Below, piece after piece: positions 16,815 to 25,436 of a stretch of 39,176 bases of DNA. Under the pieces are notes generated by a model, which was not told the origin of the DNA, did not search any database, and worked only from the letters and a program-made list of their open reading frames with translations. The position numbers and the translations under genes are program-made. Numbering within the stretch: position 1 is the first letter of the stretch; every line of letters starts with the position of its first letter. This DNA is from Candidatus Jacksonbacteria bacterium RIFOXYB2_FULL_44_15. Its GTDB lineage: Bacteria; Patescibacteriota; Patescibacteriia; UBA9629. The stretch lies in contig MHJY01000029.1 in NCBI GenBank assembly GCA_001818235.1, positions 1 through 39,176 of the forward strand. The letters are read 5' to 3'.

Positions 16815-17534
16815 TTACTGATGACTTGGCGCGGACGCGTATACTTCTACAGTAGTATTATAAACAACCCCCCGCCTTACGGCTTCCTCGGTAGTCGGTA
16901 CCCAGATATCGACTCGGTTACTATACCGCCGATTCATCCGGTCCTCAATGACAAAGACTTTATCACCGAAAATTTCCGGTAAAACAATTTGAGTATGAAA
17001 AGGCAAAAAATTCGTCGCGGCGATGCCGTCGCGGACATGAGTACCGTTAGCGGTGATAAACGGCGTACTGTCGGTTTGCCAAGGCTCTGAAGAATAGAAA
17101 GTAACGGTTACTTGGTGTACTGTTTTTGGCCGCAACGGCGACTCCGGCAAAGTTAAAATTTCGGTCGGAATTAACGGCGATCCGGTCACTCTATCGCCAG
17201 CCACTTCTCCTAAATTAATCTTTAAATCAGTTTGAGTCAAAACAAACGAGGATAAATCTTTTACTATATTATCCACGACAAGTGACGTTTCCGGTAAGGC
17301 CTCGCCGCCCACGGCAATGGATGGATCAAGTATCGGCTCCGCCTGGGCAATTGCAACCCGCGGTAAAGTGGCCATGACCAATGCTAAGGCTAAAAAGGCA
17401 TGTCCAGCAGCCTGCCAAGAGGGTTCAAACCGACTATTTAGAGTCCGTCGAATTCGCTTTTCTATAGCATAAACACGCCAAAATATGGCGTCATCCCATC
17501 GTCTTATGCGGTTTTGTCCGGCTTTTAGTTTCAT
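16815..17534 (-). CDS. Exported 3D-domain (double-psi beta-barrel) protein
   Basis: A 239-residue envelope protein. A long basic N-terminus (about 1-42) precedes one hydrophobic helix (AGHAFLALALVMATLPRVAIA, about 43-63) and a probable cleavage site after AQA. The C-terminal 3D domain (about 140-235) contains VTVTFYSSEPWQT, ITANGTHVRDGIAATN, LPFHTQIVLPEIFGDKVFVIEDRM and RRYSNRVDIWV. The family is named for three Asp residues lining its pocket; EDRM and the final VDIW carry two of them, with the Asp in HVRDG a candidate for another. 3D domains occur in MltA-like lytic transglycosylases and resuscitation-type muralytic proteins, so action on peptidoglycan is likely. It has its own promoter and a leader hairpin. 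Confidence 0.85.
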   Translation of the reverse strand: MKLKAGQNRIRRWDDAIFWRVYAIEKRIRRTLNSRFEPSWQAAGHAFLALALVMATLPRVAIAQAEPILDPSIAVGGEALPETSLVVDNIVKDLSSFVLTQTDLKINLGEVAGDRVTGSPLIPTEILTLPESPLRPKTVHQVTVTFYSSEPWQTDSTPFITANGTHVRDGIAATNFLPFHTQIVLPEIFGDKVFVIEDRMNRRYSNRVDIWVPTTEEAVRRGVVYNTTVEVYASAPSHQ

Positions 17535-17545
17535 AAAATAAAAAA

Positions 17546-17571
17546 TCCTTTTATTTGGATCAATAAAAGGA
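17546..17571 (-). promoter_or_regulatory. Terminator-like hairpin in the leader of the 3D-domain gene
   Basis: TCCTTTTAT pairs perfectly with ATAAAAGGA across an 8-nt loop and is followed by TTTTTTATTTT. It begins about 11 nt after the expected transcription start and ends 11 nt before the ATG. The second arm holds the only Shine-Dalgarno-like word (AAGGA), so it could hide the ribosome-binding site or attenuate transcription. It may also end the long biosynthetic transcript coming from 17703. Confidence 0.6.
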
Positions 17572-17588
17572 CTTGATAAACTAAATAC

Positions 17589-17617
17589 ATTATAGCAAAG
17601 ATTCCCAAAAAAGTCAA
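17589..17617 (-). promoter_or_regulatory. Sigma70 promoter of the 3D-domain gene
   Basis: TTGACT (-35) and a perfect TATAAT (-10) are separated by 17 bp on the minus strand, giving a leader of about 47 nt. Confidence 0.8.
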
Positions 17618-17702
17618 ATAAGAACGCCGCAACAACAAAATCACTATTTACAAAACCAATTTAAGTCAAAGGCATTTGACGTCTAATATTATTACCAATT
17701 CC

Positions 17703-19061
17703 CTATTTATTTAAAAAATAAACTGGCGGGATCGGTTTAATAAAATTTTGAGCCAAAGAAAAAGTCAAACCGCCTTGGTTCGGCACTAAAATATAGTCGC
17801 CAAGTTTAATTTTCTTGGCAAAACAAGTATATCCCCATAAATCATCAGGCATGCAAAGCGACCCGTAAATGCAGGAACTTACCTCTCGGCGATCAGGGTT
17901 AGTTAAATTAATGAGCGGGAAATAATCATGCAAAAATCTTTCCCAACCTACTATATTAATACCGCCATCGGCAATAATTTTTTGCGGACTTTTTACGTCA
18001 ACCACCTGTAACATTACATGCATAGCGCCATTAGCAATAATTCGCCCAGGTTCAGTATAATAGACGCAATTCACCAGTGGCTGCAAATACTTTTTAATGG
18101 CCTGTCCAATGCCATACGCATAGCGATCAATTGGCACTGCGGCTGTTATATAATACTTATCTTTAAAATGCGACATTTGGCCTAAATGATCATCGACTGT
18201 CTTAATCAAACTGCCAGCCAATGTTCCCCAAGGATAATACCCTTCCGATAAATATGGCCGAAATCCACCGCCAAAATCGATAAATTTAATTGTCGCTAAC
18301 TCTGCTTTAGTAAACTTCTGGACCAAACATCCGGCCAATTCTTTAATTACCAGCGCATACGGCCGCGCATTTTCGTTCCAACTCATATGAAATTGAATTC
18401 CTTGCAGAGAAATACTCGGATATTCTTGAGATTTACGCCAAAATTCAGGTAACTCAGTTAAATCAATCCCAAATTTGTTCCAAACGTTGTGATAACGGGT
18501 AAAAATTCGAACACCCGCCCGCACAGAACGCCTTTTTTTACTGGCCACTTGATTCAATCGTGCCAATTCCTGAAAACTATCTAAATTAATAATCACTTTG
18601 TCACTATGAGAGACAGCCAACTCGAGCTCTGCCAGTGTCTTACCCGGGCCACTAAAGACCAGCTTTTTCGCCCCACAGCGCAGAGCAATCATTAATTCAC
18701 GGCCGCTGGAAATATCTATTCCAAAACCGTGCGCTACTGCACGTTTTATTATATAAGGATGATGATTAACTTTCATCGCGTAATAATACTCACATCCTGG
18801 CAAGTGCTGATCAAAAGCCGCGGTAAACGCTTTAAGACCCATCTCTAATGCTGGCTTATCAAGAATATAGAAAGGAGTAGTATGTTTGCGAGCCAAAGCC
18901 AGAAATGATGCCTTTCTGGCAAGGAACTGCTCAACCAAAGATAATAATTCACCTTTCAAAACAGGAGTTTTTTGACTCAAAAGTTTATCAATAATACGAC
19001 GATAGCGCCGAAGTTGCGACGCATCCATTAGTTGTATTTTTTGCAAGCTAATATTATTCAT
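17703..19061 (-). CDS. Fold-type III PLP amino acid decarboxylase (Orn/DAP/Arg decarboxylase 2 family)
   Basis: A 452-residue enzyme of the alanine-racemase-like decarboxylase group. The PLP lysine is Lys97 in YYYAMKVNHH. The His that stacks on the cofactor is His225 in GIQFHMSWN (families usually show HxGSQ). The phosphate-binding glycine loop is FIDFGGGF (264-267), followed by YYTEPGR (337-340) and the catalytic Cys403 in CIYGSLCMPDD. The aromatic residue usual in the C-terminal GAY motif is replaced (GGLTFS). An extra helical segment of about 60 residues precedes the barrel, as in DAP-type or carrier-bound-substrate decarboxylases. Natural substrate unknown. Start ATG 19061 lies just after the stop of the preceding gene; an in-frame TTG 18 bp upstream would overlap it. 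Last gene of the biosynthetic operon, so it may decarboxylate the final product or a precursor. Confidence 0.85.
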   Translation of the reverse strand: MNNISLQKIQLMDASQLRRYRRIIDKLLSQKTPVLKGELLSLVEQFLARKASFLALARKHTTPFYILDKPALEMGLKAFTAAFDQHLPGCEYYYAMKVNHHPYIIKRAVAHGFGIDISSGRELMIALRCGAKKLVFSGPGKTLAELELAVSHSDKVIINLDSFQELARLNQVASKKRRSVRAGVRIFTRYHNVWNKFGIDLTELPEFWRKSQEYPSISLQGIQFHMSWNENARPYALVIKELAGCLVQKFTKAELATIKFIDFGGGFRPYLSEGYYPWGTLAGSLIKTVDDHLGQMSHFKDKYYITAAVPIDRYAYGIGQAIKKYLQPLVNCVYYTEPGRIIANGAMHVMLQVVDVKSPQKIIADGGINIVGWERFLHDYFPLINLTNPDRREVSSCIYGSLCMPDDLWGYTCFAKKIKLGDYILVPNQGGLTFSLAQNFIKPIPPVYFLNK

Positions 19062-19065
19062 ATGA

Positions 19066-20460
19066 TTATTTATTAACAATAAATTCTCTTAATTCTTCTT
19101 GAAAAATATTTAATACTTTGTCCTTTAATCTCAGAGGGATAGTTTCAGTCGGCTGAATCCCAAGATATCTTTTTGTTAAATAGTCCTTTTGACGCGCAAT
19201 TTTGCGTAATAATGATTTTTTAAAACGCTCTATACTATAGCCTTGACACCCTCGCTGATAGGCTAAATAAAAAGCTAACCCTAACTCTTCCTGGGAACCA
19301 TACGCCGGGGCTTGGGGATTATAATGAAAAAAATGATCATAAATCTGAGCATGCGCAGAGTCAAATAAATTTGCCGTAAAACCTAAGCCAGCCAAATCAA
19401 ACCCAAAGGCAGCACATAATGCGTAGATATAGCCACATTTCACGCAACTTTGGCACCAACGATTATTTTTTGCCCGAGAATTATCTGCCATGCATGACAT
19501 CTGAAATCGACCATTGGCCGAATAACGATTGTGCAAAATTTTAACAATTGCCAATTCATAAAGAGGGTCCATAAAACTTATAACCTCTACCTTCCTACCC
19601 AGCATCAATGAGGCTAAAAGACTTTGTTGCGGTGTCCAATCATGATGCTGATCATAGGCTGCCTTATAAGTTAACACGCCTTCGCTATCAAAAAAAATGT
19701 CATTACACGACTGCTCATTCCCCAGTAATATGTAATCAGCGTTAAAATAATGAACAAAAGGCAGACACATTAAAGCATATTCTGTCGTTTGCAGTCCCCA
19801 TCCTAAATCAGTCTGCAAACCCCAACGTTTACCATAGCGAAATATACCTGGTTCATAAAAAATAGTATAAACTGATCTTTGTCTTTCCTTTTTAAATCGC
19901 GCCATCAGTCTTTTCTTGTGAAAATATTCAAAGTCATTGGCCGGCTCAATAAAATTAACCAAAATTGGCCGCAACCCTAGTTCCTCGCAAAGACTCAAAC
20001 TCAGCAAGCTCTCCTTACCGAAAGAAAAAGGAATAATCACTGTTTGTTTTTTTTGCTGGGATTGCTGAAACTTAACGCTGTCCGGCGTTTTAATCCGTTC
20101 ATCAGCAAATTTCGGCTGTATATTATAAAAATCTTTGACATATTGAATAGAAGAACGTCCGTCGGCAATCGCGCAAGTCGGGGCATCGTTAATGCCATTC
20201 TTAAACAAAAAAGCTTCCGACAAAGGACGAGCTGTTTGATAGTTGATCTCCTTGATTTGTAAAATTTGCGGCAAAAATAAAGTCGCACTATATGCCAGGT
20301 TGTCTTTTAAAATTTCCTGATGCTCTTGGGGAAAAGCTTGCCACACCTCCTTGGGATATATTATTCGATAAGGTTCTTTATTCACAATAACATCCACTCC
20401 ATTAGTGGTAACCTTCGCGCGAATATTTAGCTCAGTTGGTTTTTTGGATGCCGAAATCAT
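19066..20460 (-). CDS. MurL-like PP-loop protein, paralog A
   Basis: The 464-residue protein has the architecture I associate with MurL, the ATP-dependent epimerase of the terminal L-Glu in UDP-MurNAc-L-Ala-L-Glu. It has an N-terminal beta-rich region with NLAYSATLFLPQI and NYQTARPLSEAFLFKN, a PP-loop FSFGKES (145-151), GNEQSCND (247-254), an acidic/His segment AYDQHHDWTPQQ (268-279), MDPLYELAIVKILH, and a possible metal-binding set Cys323, Cys336, Cys339, Cys342 (FQMSC ... WCQSCVKC). The match is by pattern memory, not a search, so epimerase activity is a hypothesis; adenylation of a carboxylate is the safer inference. Its paralog is at 23950-25359. It shares an ATGA overlap with the ATP-grasp gene upstream. 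Confidence 0.65.
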   Translation of the reverse strand: MISASKKPTELNIRAKVTTNGVDVIVNKEPYRIIYPKEVWQAFPQEHQEILKDNLAYSATLFLPQILQIKEINYQTARPLSEAFLFKNGINDAPTCAIADGRSSIQYVKDFYNIQPKFADERIKTPDSVKFQQSQQKKQTVIIPFSFGKESLLSLSLCEELGLRPILVNFIEPANDFEYFHKKRLMARFKKERQRSVYTIFYEPGIFRYGKRWGLQTDLGWGLQTTEYALMCLPFVHYFNADYILLGNEQSCNDIFFDSEGVLTYKAAYDQHHDWTPQQSLLASLMLGRKVEVISFMDPLYELAIVKILHNRYSANGRFQMSCMADNSRAKNNRWCQSCVKCGYIYALCAAFGFDLAGLGFTANLFDSAHAQIYDHFFHYNPQAPAYGSQEELGLAFYLAYQRGCQGYSIERFKKSLLRKIARQKDYLTKRYLGIQPTETIPLRLKDKVLNIFQEELREFIVNK

Positions 20461-21794
20461 AAATTTAATTTATTGTTGTTTTTATTGGCCAAAAACATTT
20501 CGCGAAAATACGACCAGATTTCTTTCCCTGCCTGATTCAATTCTCCACTTTCCAAATCAAACACCGGAAAATTGCTCAAAATCGTACATAAAGTAGCACC
20601 CCGCTTCAAAGCGGATATCTGCCTTAACTCATGAAAAAGTAAAAAATAATCAGGATGGTTAAAAAAAATTTTCATCCGCTGACCGACAAACTTAACGCGA
20701 CCATTTTTAAAACTATACACACCAACCGGCAAAATTTGCTTCAGCGATCCTGTCGCAGCCAAATCGATGTCCAATAATGAACCCGTAAAATCAGATACAG
20801 GCAACCGCCTATCACTAATTGTTAATTGTTGCTTATCCCAAAAAGTATCCAGAAAAAACTGCCAAGGATTCGGATTAGTAGCCAAGGATAATCCGGCAAA
20901 AATGTGAGGCGTAGCTGAAGATAATCGTGGATTGCATTCCAAAACTAAAGCTTTTTCTTGACTAATCAAAATATCAACATTTGCTACCCCATAAAAGTTT
21001 TCTTTCTGGAGTAATTTAGTTAAATGCTCTAATTGAGTAGAAATGCTACTGAGTGTCTTCGAGCCAAAAAAATTAGCCGGTAACCATTGAATGCCCGAAA
21101 AAATACTAGGAAAACCATTTTTATTCAAAAAACACTGACGACGTAGCCCGGCATAAAAATAATTGCCCGCTTTATCTAAAAAAATTGTTACCCCGATTGG
21201 CACGCCTGGAAGATATTCTCTAACTAAATAAGACGAGACTTGACGGAGATGTTTTTTCCTAAAAGCCGATAAATCTGACGCCGACATAAATTTCGTCCCA
21301 AATAACCCATAGCTACCGCTCTTTTGTACAACATATGATTTGTGGTTAACTTTCTCTAAATCCCTTCCGGCCAAATTAACAGTAGGCGGAGATGCCAGTC
21401 GGTATTTTTTTAGTAGATTATCAAAATAAATTTTATCCTCGAGTCTTTTTTGCGTTGACCAAGGGGTAACCATCAGTTCAATGCCTCGTTTTTTAGCCCA
21501 CTGCTCAATAAAAATGGAACTACGATGAGGCACCACTAAATATTTGATCTGCTGGGCCACCAGCTGTTCCCCTAAATTTGTCTTCGCCAATATCTCGGCA
21601 AAAGTCAGTGGTTCTTCGCACGCCGCCTGTGCTTTAAAATAGATCAGCTTTTGACAGGAAAAATTAGCAACCGCAAATTCGGCCAATGGAGTTTGCTCTT
21701 GAACCAAAATCGAACATTGAAACAAATGCTTAGCAGTAAAAAAAACCGGTTCTATGGCGTTGATAACAATCGCCGCTTTAAATTTTGTTTGCAT
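20457..21794 (-). CDS. ATP-grasp family carboxylate-amine ligase
   Basis: A 445-residue ATP-grasp enzyme. After a pre-ATP-grasp Rossmann region (about 1-110) comes the lid and nucleotide domain: DKIYFDNLLKKYRLASPPTV, YVVQKSGSYGLFGTKFMS (the phosphate-contacting loop), SYLVREYLPGVPIGVTIFLD, and the metal-binding end YGVANVDILISQ ... ALVLECNPRLSSATPHIF. A C-terminal domain of about 130 residues follows. Such enzymes make an acyl phosphate from a carboxylate and join it to an amine; the substrates here are unknown. The 5' end overlaps the DegT-like gene by 17 bp and the 3' end overlaps the MurL-like gene as ATGA, so translation is probably coupled. Confidence 0.82.
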   Translation of the reverse strand: MQTKFKAAIVINAIEPVFFTAKHLFQCSILVQEQTPLAEFAVANFSCQKLIYFKAQAACEEPLTFAEILAKTNLGEQLVAQQIKYLVVPHRSSIFIEQWAKKRGIELMVTPWSTQKRLEDKIYFDNLLKKYRLASPPTVNLAGRDLEKVNHKSYVVQKSGSYGLFGTKFMSASDLSAFRKKHLRQVSSYLVREYLPGVPIGVTIFLDKAGNYFYAGLRRQCFLNKNGFPSIFSGIQWLPANFFGSKTLSSISTQLEHLTKLLQKENFYGVANVDILISQEKALVLECNPRLSSATPHIFAGLSLATNPNPWQFFLDTFWDKQQLTISDRRLPVSDFTGSLLDIDLAATGSLKQILPVGVYSFKNGRVKFVGQRMKIFFNHPDYFLLFHELRQISALKRGATLCTILSNFPVFDLESGELNQAGKEIWSYFREMFLANKNNNKLNL

Positions 21795-22896
21795 CGTGTA
21801 AACGGTTTTGACTGCTTAAAAAAAATGCAATCTCTTGGCAAATCAAGATAACATCCTCTTTTTTAATCAACCAGTGAACCGGTAAAATAATAAATGATTG
21901 ATAAAAACCGTGGTCTATTTGCGCATCTTGGAATGTTGGCGTTTCCCATAGCATATCAGCAAAAATATTCTTCTCCTCCAGATAAGTAATTAAATTAACT
22001 TGAATTTTCGGTTCAACAAATAGCGGGTAATAAATCCATTCTCCTGCTTTAACCACTTCGTCAGCTAAAACTTTAAGCAATGGACTTTTAATCGTTTTTA
22101 ACTGCCGATTATACATTTCTGCCATTTCCTTTTGATGCTGTCTGACTTTCCTTAAATTAATAAATTTATACAGTTCAAAGGAAAAACGACTGCCGCGGGT
22201 CGGTCGCGAAAAAGATCCAATTAGTTGATCGTGATGTAAAAAAACATCGCTACTTCTCTCATACAACCAGGGTGATCGCCCCAAATAGGCGGCCAATGAC
22301 AGCCCCCCCTGGATTAAATGCAACAAATAGCATCGCAACTTATACCAATTAAACCTAGTAGATAAATGGTCCGCGGGTGGTAAATTACCAATCAAGTGAC
22401 TGCCTTGCAATGGTGAGTGCTTCCGAATACTGGTAACATAGAAATGATTCGGCCCAAGCTCTGGGAGATCTTCGGGAATGATAATGCGATGGGCGCAGTC
22501 TTCGATAATAACCGTCGAATCTGCACCTAAAGCTTTGCACCTAACTAATTCTTCTGATGTCAAACTCAAACCACTAAAGCTATAATTAATTATTACCCGG
22601 GGCCGAAATTTAGCAACTTGCTCAAAATAGGACGCTTTATTAATGGAAAAATCACGATTGATTTGATATAAAACTACGGTAGCGACCTGGCTTAAAAATC
22701 GCAAAGTGTCCGGACAGTAAAATGCCGGTACCAATATTTTATCCTCAACCCCAATCTTATAATGAAGGAAAATATATCGCAACGTGTCAGTAAAACTCAA
22801 AAAAAAATGCTCAGAAGTTGTTAAAATCATTCCCTTTTTACTTGATAACGGCTGCAAAATATAAGGCCTAACAAATCCTAGTAATTTCCGTCTCAT
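21778..22896 (-). CDS. DegT/DnrJ-like fold-type I PLP protein, divergent
   Basis: The 372-residue protein looks like a member of the DegT/DnrJ/EryC1/StrS aminotransferase family. It has a substrate strand with KILVPAFYCPDTLRFLS, VIINYSFSG, VIIEDCAHRI (the Asp that pairs with the pyridine nitrogen, plus His), and YVTSIRKHSPLQGSHLIGN, where the Lys in RKHSPLQG is the expected Schiff-base residue. The C-terminal domain has YYPLFVE and ILPVHW segments typical of the small domain. The usual glycine-rich GEGG after the lysine is replaced by LQGSHL, so substrate or reaction may differ (aminotransferase, dehydratase or amide-forming variant). It lies 8 bp after the epimerase gene and overlaps the ATP-grasp gene. 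Confidence 0.7.
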   Translation of the reverse strand: MRRKLLGFVRPYILQPLSSKKGMILTTSEHFFLSFTDTLRYIFLHYKIGVEDKILVPAFYCPDTLRFLSQVATVVLYQINRDFSINKASYFEQVAKFRPRVIINYSFSGLSLTSEELVRCKALGADSTVIIEDCAHRIIIPEDLPELGPNHFYVTSIRKHSPLQGSHLIGNLPPADHLSTRFNWYKLRCYLLHLIQGGLSLAAYLGRSPWLYERSSDVFLHHDQLIGSFSRPTRGSRFSFELYKFINLRKVRQHQKEMAEMYNRQLKTIKSPLLKVLADEVVKAGEWIYYPLFVEPKIQVNLITYLEEKNIFADMLWETPTFQDAQIDHGFYQSFIILPVHWLIKKEDVILICQEIAFFLSSQNRLHDANKI

Positions 22897-22904
22897 ATTG
22901 TAAA

Positions 22905-23957
22905 TTAAATGATTAAACGTAAAGGTCCAGCAATACTAATCCCGCCACGCCTAAACCTTGCACCTCCTCGCGCCGGCTCTTTCGGAAAATCCAAATGTCC
23001 GCTATCCAAATCAACATAATCAATCGGTAAAGCAAGCGCTAAAGAAGCAGCGGTGGTAATCGAAATGTTTGATTCATAGGTGCATCCAATCATCACAATT
23101 TTCCCTAGACTCCTGGCCAAATGGTAAATTTTTAAAGCATTTATCGGACCACCACATTTTATCAGCTTAATATTAACACCATTGATATAATTACCTATAA
23201 GTAGCCGGCTGGACTGCTCCACGCTCACCGCCGCTTCATCTGCAATAATCGGAATAGCGGTTAATTGTTGTAACCTTTTTAACGACTCGATGTCTTTAGC
23301 AGCCACTGGCTGTTCAATCAGACATACCGGAAAATTTTTTATTTTTCGCAAAAATAATTCCGTTTGCCGATAACTATAGCCTTGATTCAAATCAATCAAT
23401 AATTTAGCTTGAGATGGCAAAATCTTACTGACAGCCTGAATCCGCGCGCAGTCATCATTCCAATCCAAACCGCCTTTTAATTTAATCAGACGATATCCCT
23501 GCCGCAATCGCTCTTTTACCGACCGAACAGTAGCAGGCAAACTTTTAAGGCAAACTGTTATCGAAATCGGACAACTACGACGATAGCCGCCGAAAAGTTC
23601 TACCAGAGTAATGCCTTTTTTCTGGCAAAAAAGATTAAGCACTGCTTCCTCTATGGCCGACTGGACAGCTGGCAGACCGGCGAACTCGTCCTGAATCAGC
23701 TCGTGATAGTGATACCAAAATTCCATCGGCCAGCAAAAAAAATCAACCGACAATTTCTCTTTAAGTGCAACGTCCGCAGCTTCCAGTGACTCGCCAGTCA
23801 CTGCTTCGTCAACCGCGACACTCCCGAGACCAAAATTGCCATCTTTATCAATAATCTTAATATAAATAATTTCCGCACTATCCACTTCTTCGTAGGTGAC
23901 TTTAAAGGTCTCCGGTAAATATAAACGCCGCTTGTAAAAAAAAACCTTACTAATCAT
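22905..23957 (-). CDS. Dipeptide epimerase (enolase superfamily, MR/MLE group)
   Basis: A 350-residue enolase-superfamily enzyme with all catalytic positions in order. The KxK motif is Lys159/Lys161 (IKLKGG). Metal ligands are Asp189 (LIDLNQGYS), Glu215 (LIEQPV) and Asp240 (IIADEAA), and the opposite base is Lys264 (VNIKLIKCGG). GCTYESNISITTAA and the DxD pair Asp316/Asp318 (YVDLDSG) follow. In L-Ala-D/L-Glu epimerases this DxD binds the free amino group of a dipeptide, which supports a dipeptide substrate over mandelate- or muconate-type acids. In E. coli the enzyme serves murein recycling. Here it is embedded among ligases and probably has a biosynthetic role. It overlaps the upstream gene by 8 bp. 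Confidence 0.88.
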   Translation of the reverse strand: MISKVFFYKRRLYLPETFKVTYEEVDSAEIIYIKIIDKDGNFGLGSVAVDEAVTGESLEAADVALKEKLSVDFFCWPMEFWYHYHELIQDEFAGLPAVQSAIEEAVLNLFCQKKGITLVELFGGYRRSCPISITVCLKSLPATVRSVKERLRQGYRLIKLKGGLDWNDDCARIQAVSKILPSQAKLLIDLNQGYSYRQTELFLRKIKNFPVCLIEQPVAAKDIESLKRLQQLTAIPIIADEAAVSVEQSSRLLIGNYINGVNIKLIKCGGPINALKIYHLARSLGKIVMIGCTYESNISITTAASLALALPIDYVDLDSGHLDFPKEPARGGARFRRGGISIAGPLRLII

Positions 23958-25359
23958 GGGGCAAAAACTCTTTTAGCTCTTCGCGAAAAATCTGCAAAAC
24001 TTTATCTTTAATTTCACCAGGAATAACGGAAGTAGGGTGGATGCCCAAATATTTTTGGGTTAACTGGCCAATCCGACCGACGATCAGCGGCAATAGCTTA
24101 GTTCTAAAACGTTCTAGAGTATAACCATGGCAACCATGAAGGGTTGCTAAATAAAGCGATAACTCTGTTTCCTCATCACAATAACTCGTAAGCGGTATCA
24201 GAGGATCAGACTGAAACAATAAAGACCTATAAATCGGATAATGGGCACGGTCAAATAAATTAAGAGTAAAACCTACCTTTTTAAAATCAAACCCAAAAGC
24301 CGATAAGTAAGCAAACATTTCTACGCATTTAGAGCAACTCTGACACCAACGACGCTGTCTCGCCTTATCATTATCGGCTAGACAGGACATTTGGAAACGA
24401 GCAATATCCGAATAGCGATGATGTAAAATTTTTGTAATTGCCAGTTCATAAAGAGGGTCCACAAGACTTCCCACTTCTAATCGCCGCCCCAACAAAAGCG
24501 ACGCCAATAATGCTTGCTGTGGTGTCCAATCATGATGTTGATCGTAAGCGGCAATAAATGTTAATAAACCTTCGGTATTAATAAAGCTCTCGCTACATTG
24601 CTGTTCATTGCCCAACAATAAATAATCAGCTTTAAAATAATGGGCAAACGGTAACATTAATAAGACATAATCAGTGGTATGCAACCCCCAACCTAAATCA
24701 GTGTTAAGATTCCAATGGCGCCCGGACCGAAATATCCCTGGCTGATAATGCATTATATGAATATCTTGCCCGGTGGCTAATTTAAACTCTTTAATTAATT
24801 TCTTTTTGTGGTGGTACTCATAAGTATTGGCCGGCTCGACGCAGTAAATTAAAATTGGACGAACGCCAATCTCTTTACATAAGCTCATTGTTAAAAGACT
24901 TTTTTTGCCAAAGCAAAAAGGAACAAGTGCGGTTCTTTTCTTTCTTAACGTCTTTTTGAAATGAATGGTTGATGGAACTTTAATCCGCGCGGAAGCAAAA
25001 ATAAACTGAGTGTTGAAAAAACTTTTTAAATAAGATACCGACGACTGTTTATCATCAATCGCACTAATCGAGGTATCATAAATCGCATTTTTAAATAAAA
25101 AGACTTCGGATAAAGGACGCGCCGTTTGATAGGTAATTTCCCCCAGACCTAACATTTGGGGTAGAAAAATTGTTGCACTATAAGCAAGATTATCCATTAA
25201 GATTTCCTTAGCTGATTGCGGATAAGCCTGCCAAATTTCTTTTGGATATGTAATCGGGAAATGTTCTTGATTAACTATAATATCCAAACCTCGTGTAGTA
25301 AGTTTAGCGCGAACATTAAGTTCCAACGGTCGAACAACATGTGTCTTTTTTTTATTCAT
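23950..25359 (-). CDS. MurL-like PP-loop protein, paralog B
   Basis: The 469-residue paralog of the 19066-20460 product; by eye roughly half of the positions are identical along the whole length. Landmarks are NLAYSATIFLPQM, YQTARPLSEVFLFKN, the PP-loop position FCFGKKS (148-154), LLGNEQQC, AYDQHHDWTPQQ (271-282), VDPLYELAITKILHHRY, and Cys326/339/342/345 (FQMSC ... WCQSCSKC). The PP-loop carries Lys where paralog A has Glu and standard PP-loops have Asp, so B may differ in activity or form a heteromer with A. ATG at 25359 has a GGAG Shine-Dalgarno 8 nt upstream. This gene starts the tightly packed six-gene run; a gatA relic lies just upstream. Confidence 0.65.
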   Translation of the reverse strand: MNKKKTHVVRPLELNVRAKLTTRGLDIIVNQEHFPITYPKEIWQAYPQSAKEILMDNLAYSATIFLPQMLGLGEITYQTARPLSEVFLFKNAIYDTSISAIDDKQSSVSYLKSFFNTQFIFASARIKVPSTIHFKKTLRKKRTALVPFCFGKKSLLTMSLCKEIGVRPILIYCVEPANTYEYHHKKKLIKEFKLATGQDIHIMHYQPGIFRSGRHWNLNTDLGWGLHTTDYVLLMLPFAHYFKADYLLLGNEQQCSESFINTEGLLTFIAAYDQHHDWTPQQALLASLLLGRRLEVGSLVDPLYELAITKILHHRYSDIARFQMSCLADNDKARQRRWCQSCSKCVEMFAYLSAFGFDFKKVGFTLNLFDRAHYPIYRSLLFQSDPLIPLTSYCDEETELSLYLATLHGCHGYTLERFRTKLLPLIVGRIGQLTQKYLGIHPTSVIPGEIKDKVLQIFREELKEFLPHD

Positions 25360-25436
25360 TCGGAAACTCCACTAGTTCATCATCAAAGTGATAAACTAAC
25401 TGGGAATATTAAATTAACAACTTATAATGACGAGGG

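Noticed and set aside
19066-25359. Reading the two MurL-like genes as asparagine synthetases or QueC-type enzymes
   Set aside because: They share a PP-loop and Cys cluster with those groups, but there is no glutaminase domain and no SGGxDS string, and the DPLYELAI and WCxxCxKC layout fits MurL better. Not proven without a search.
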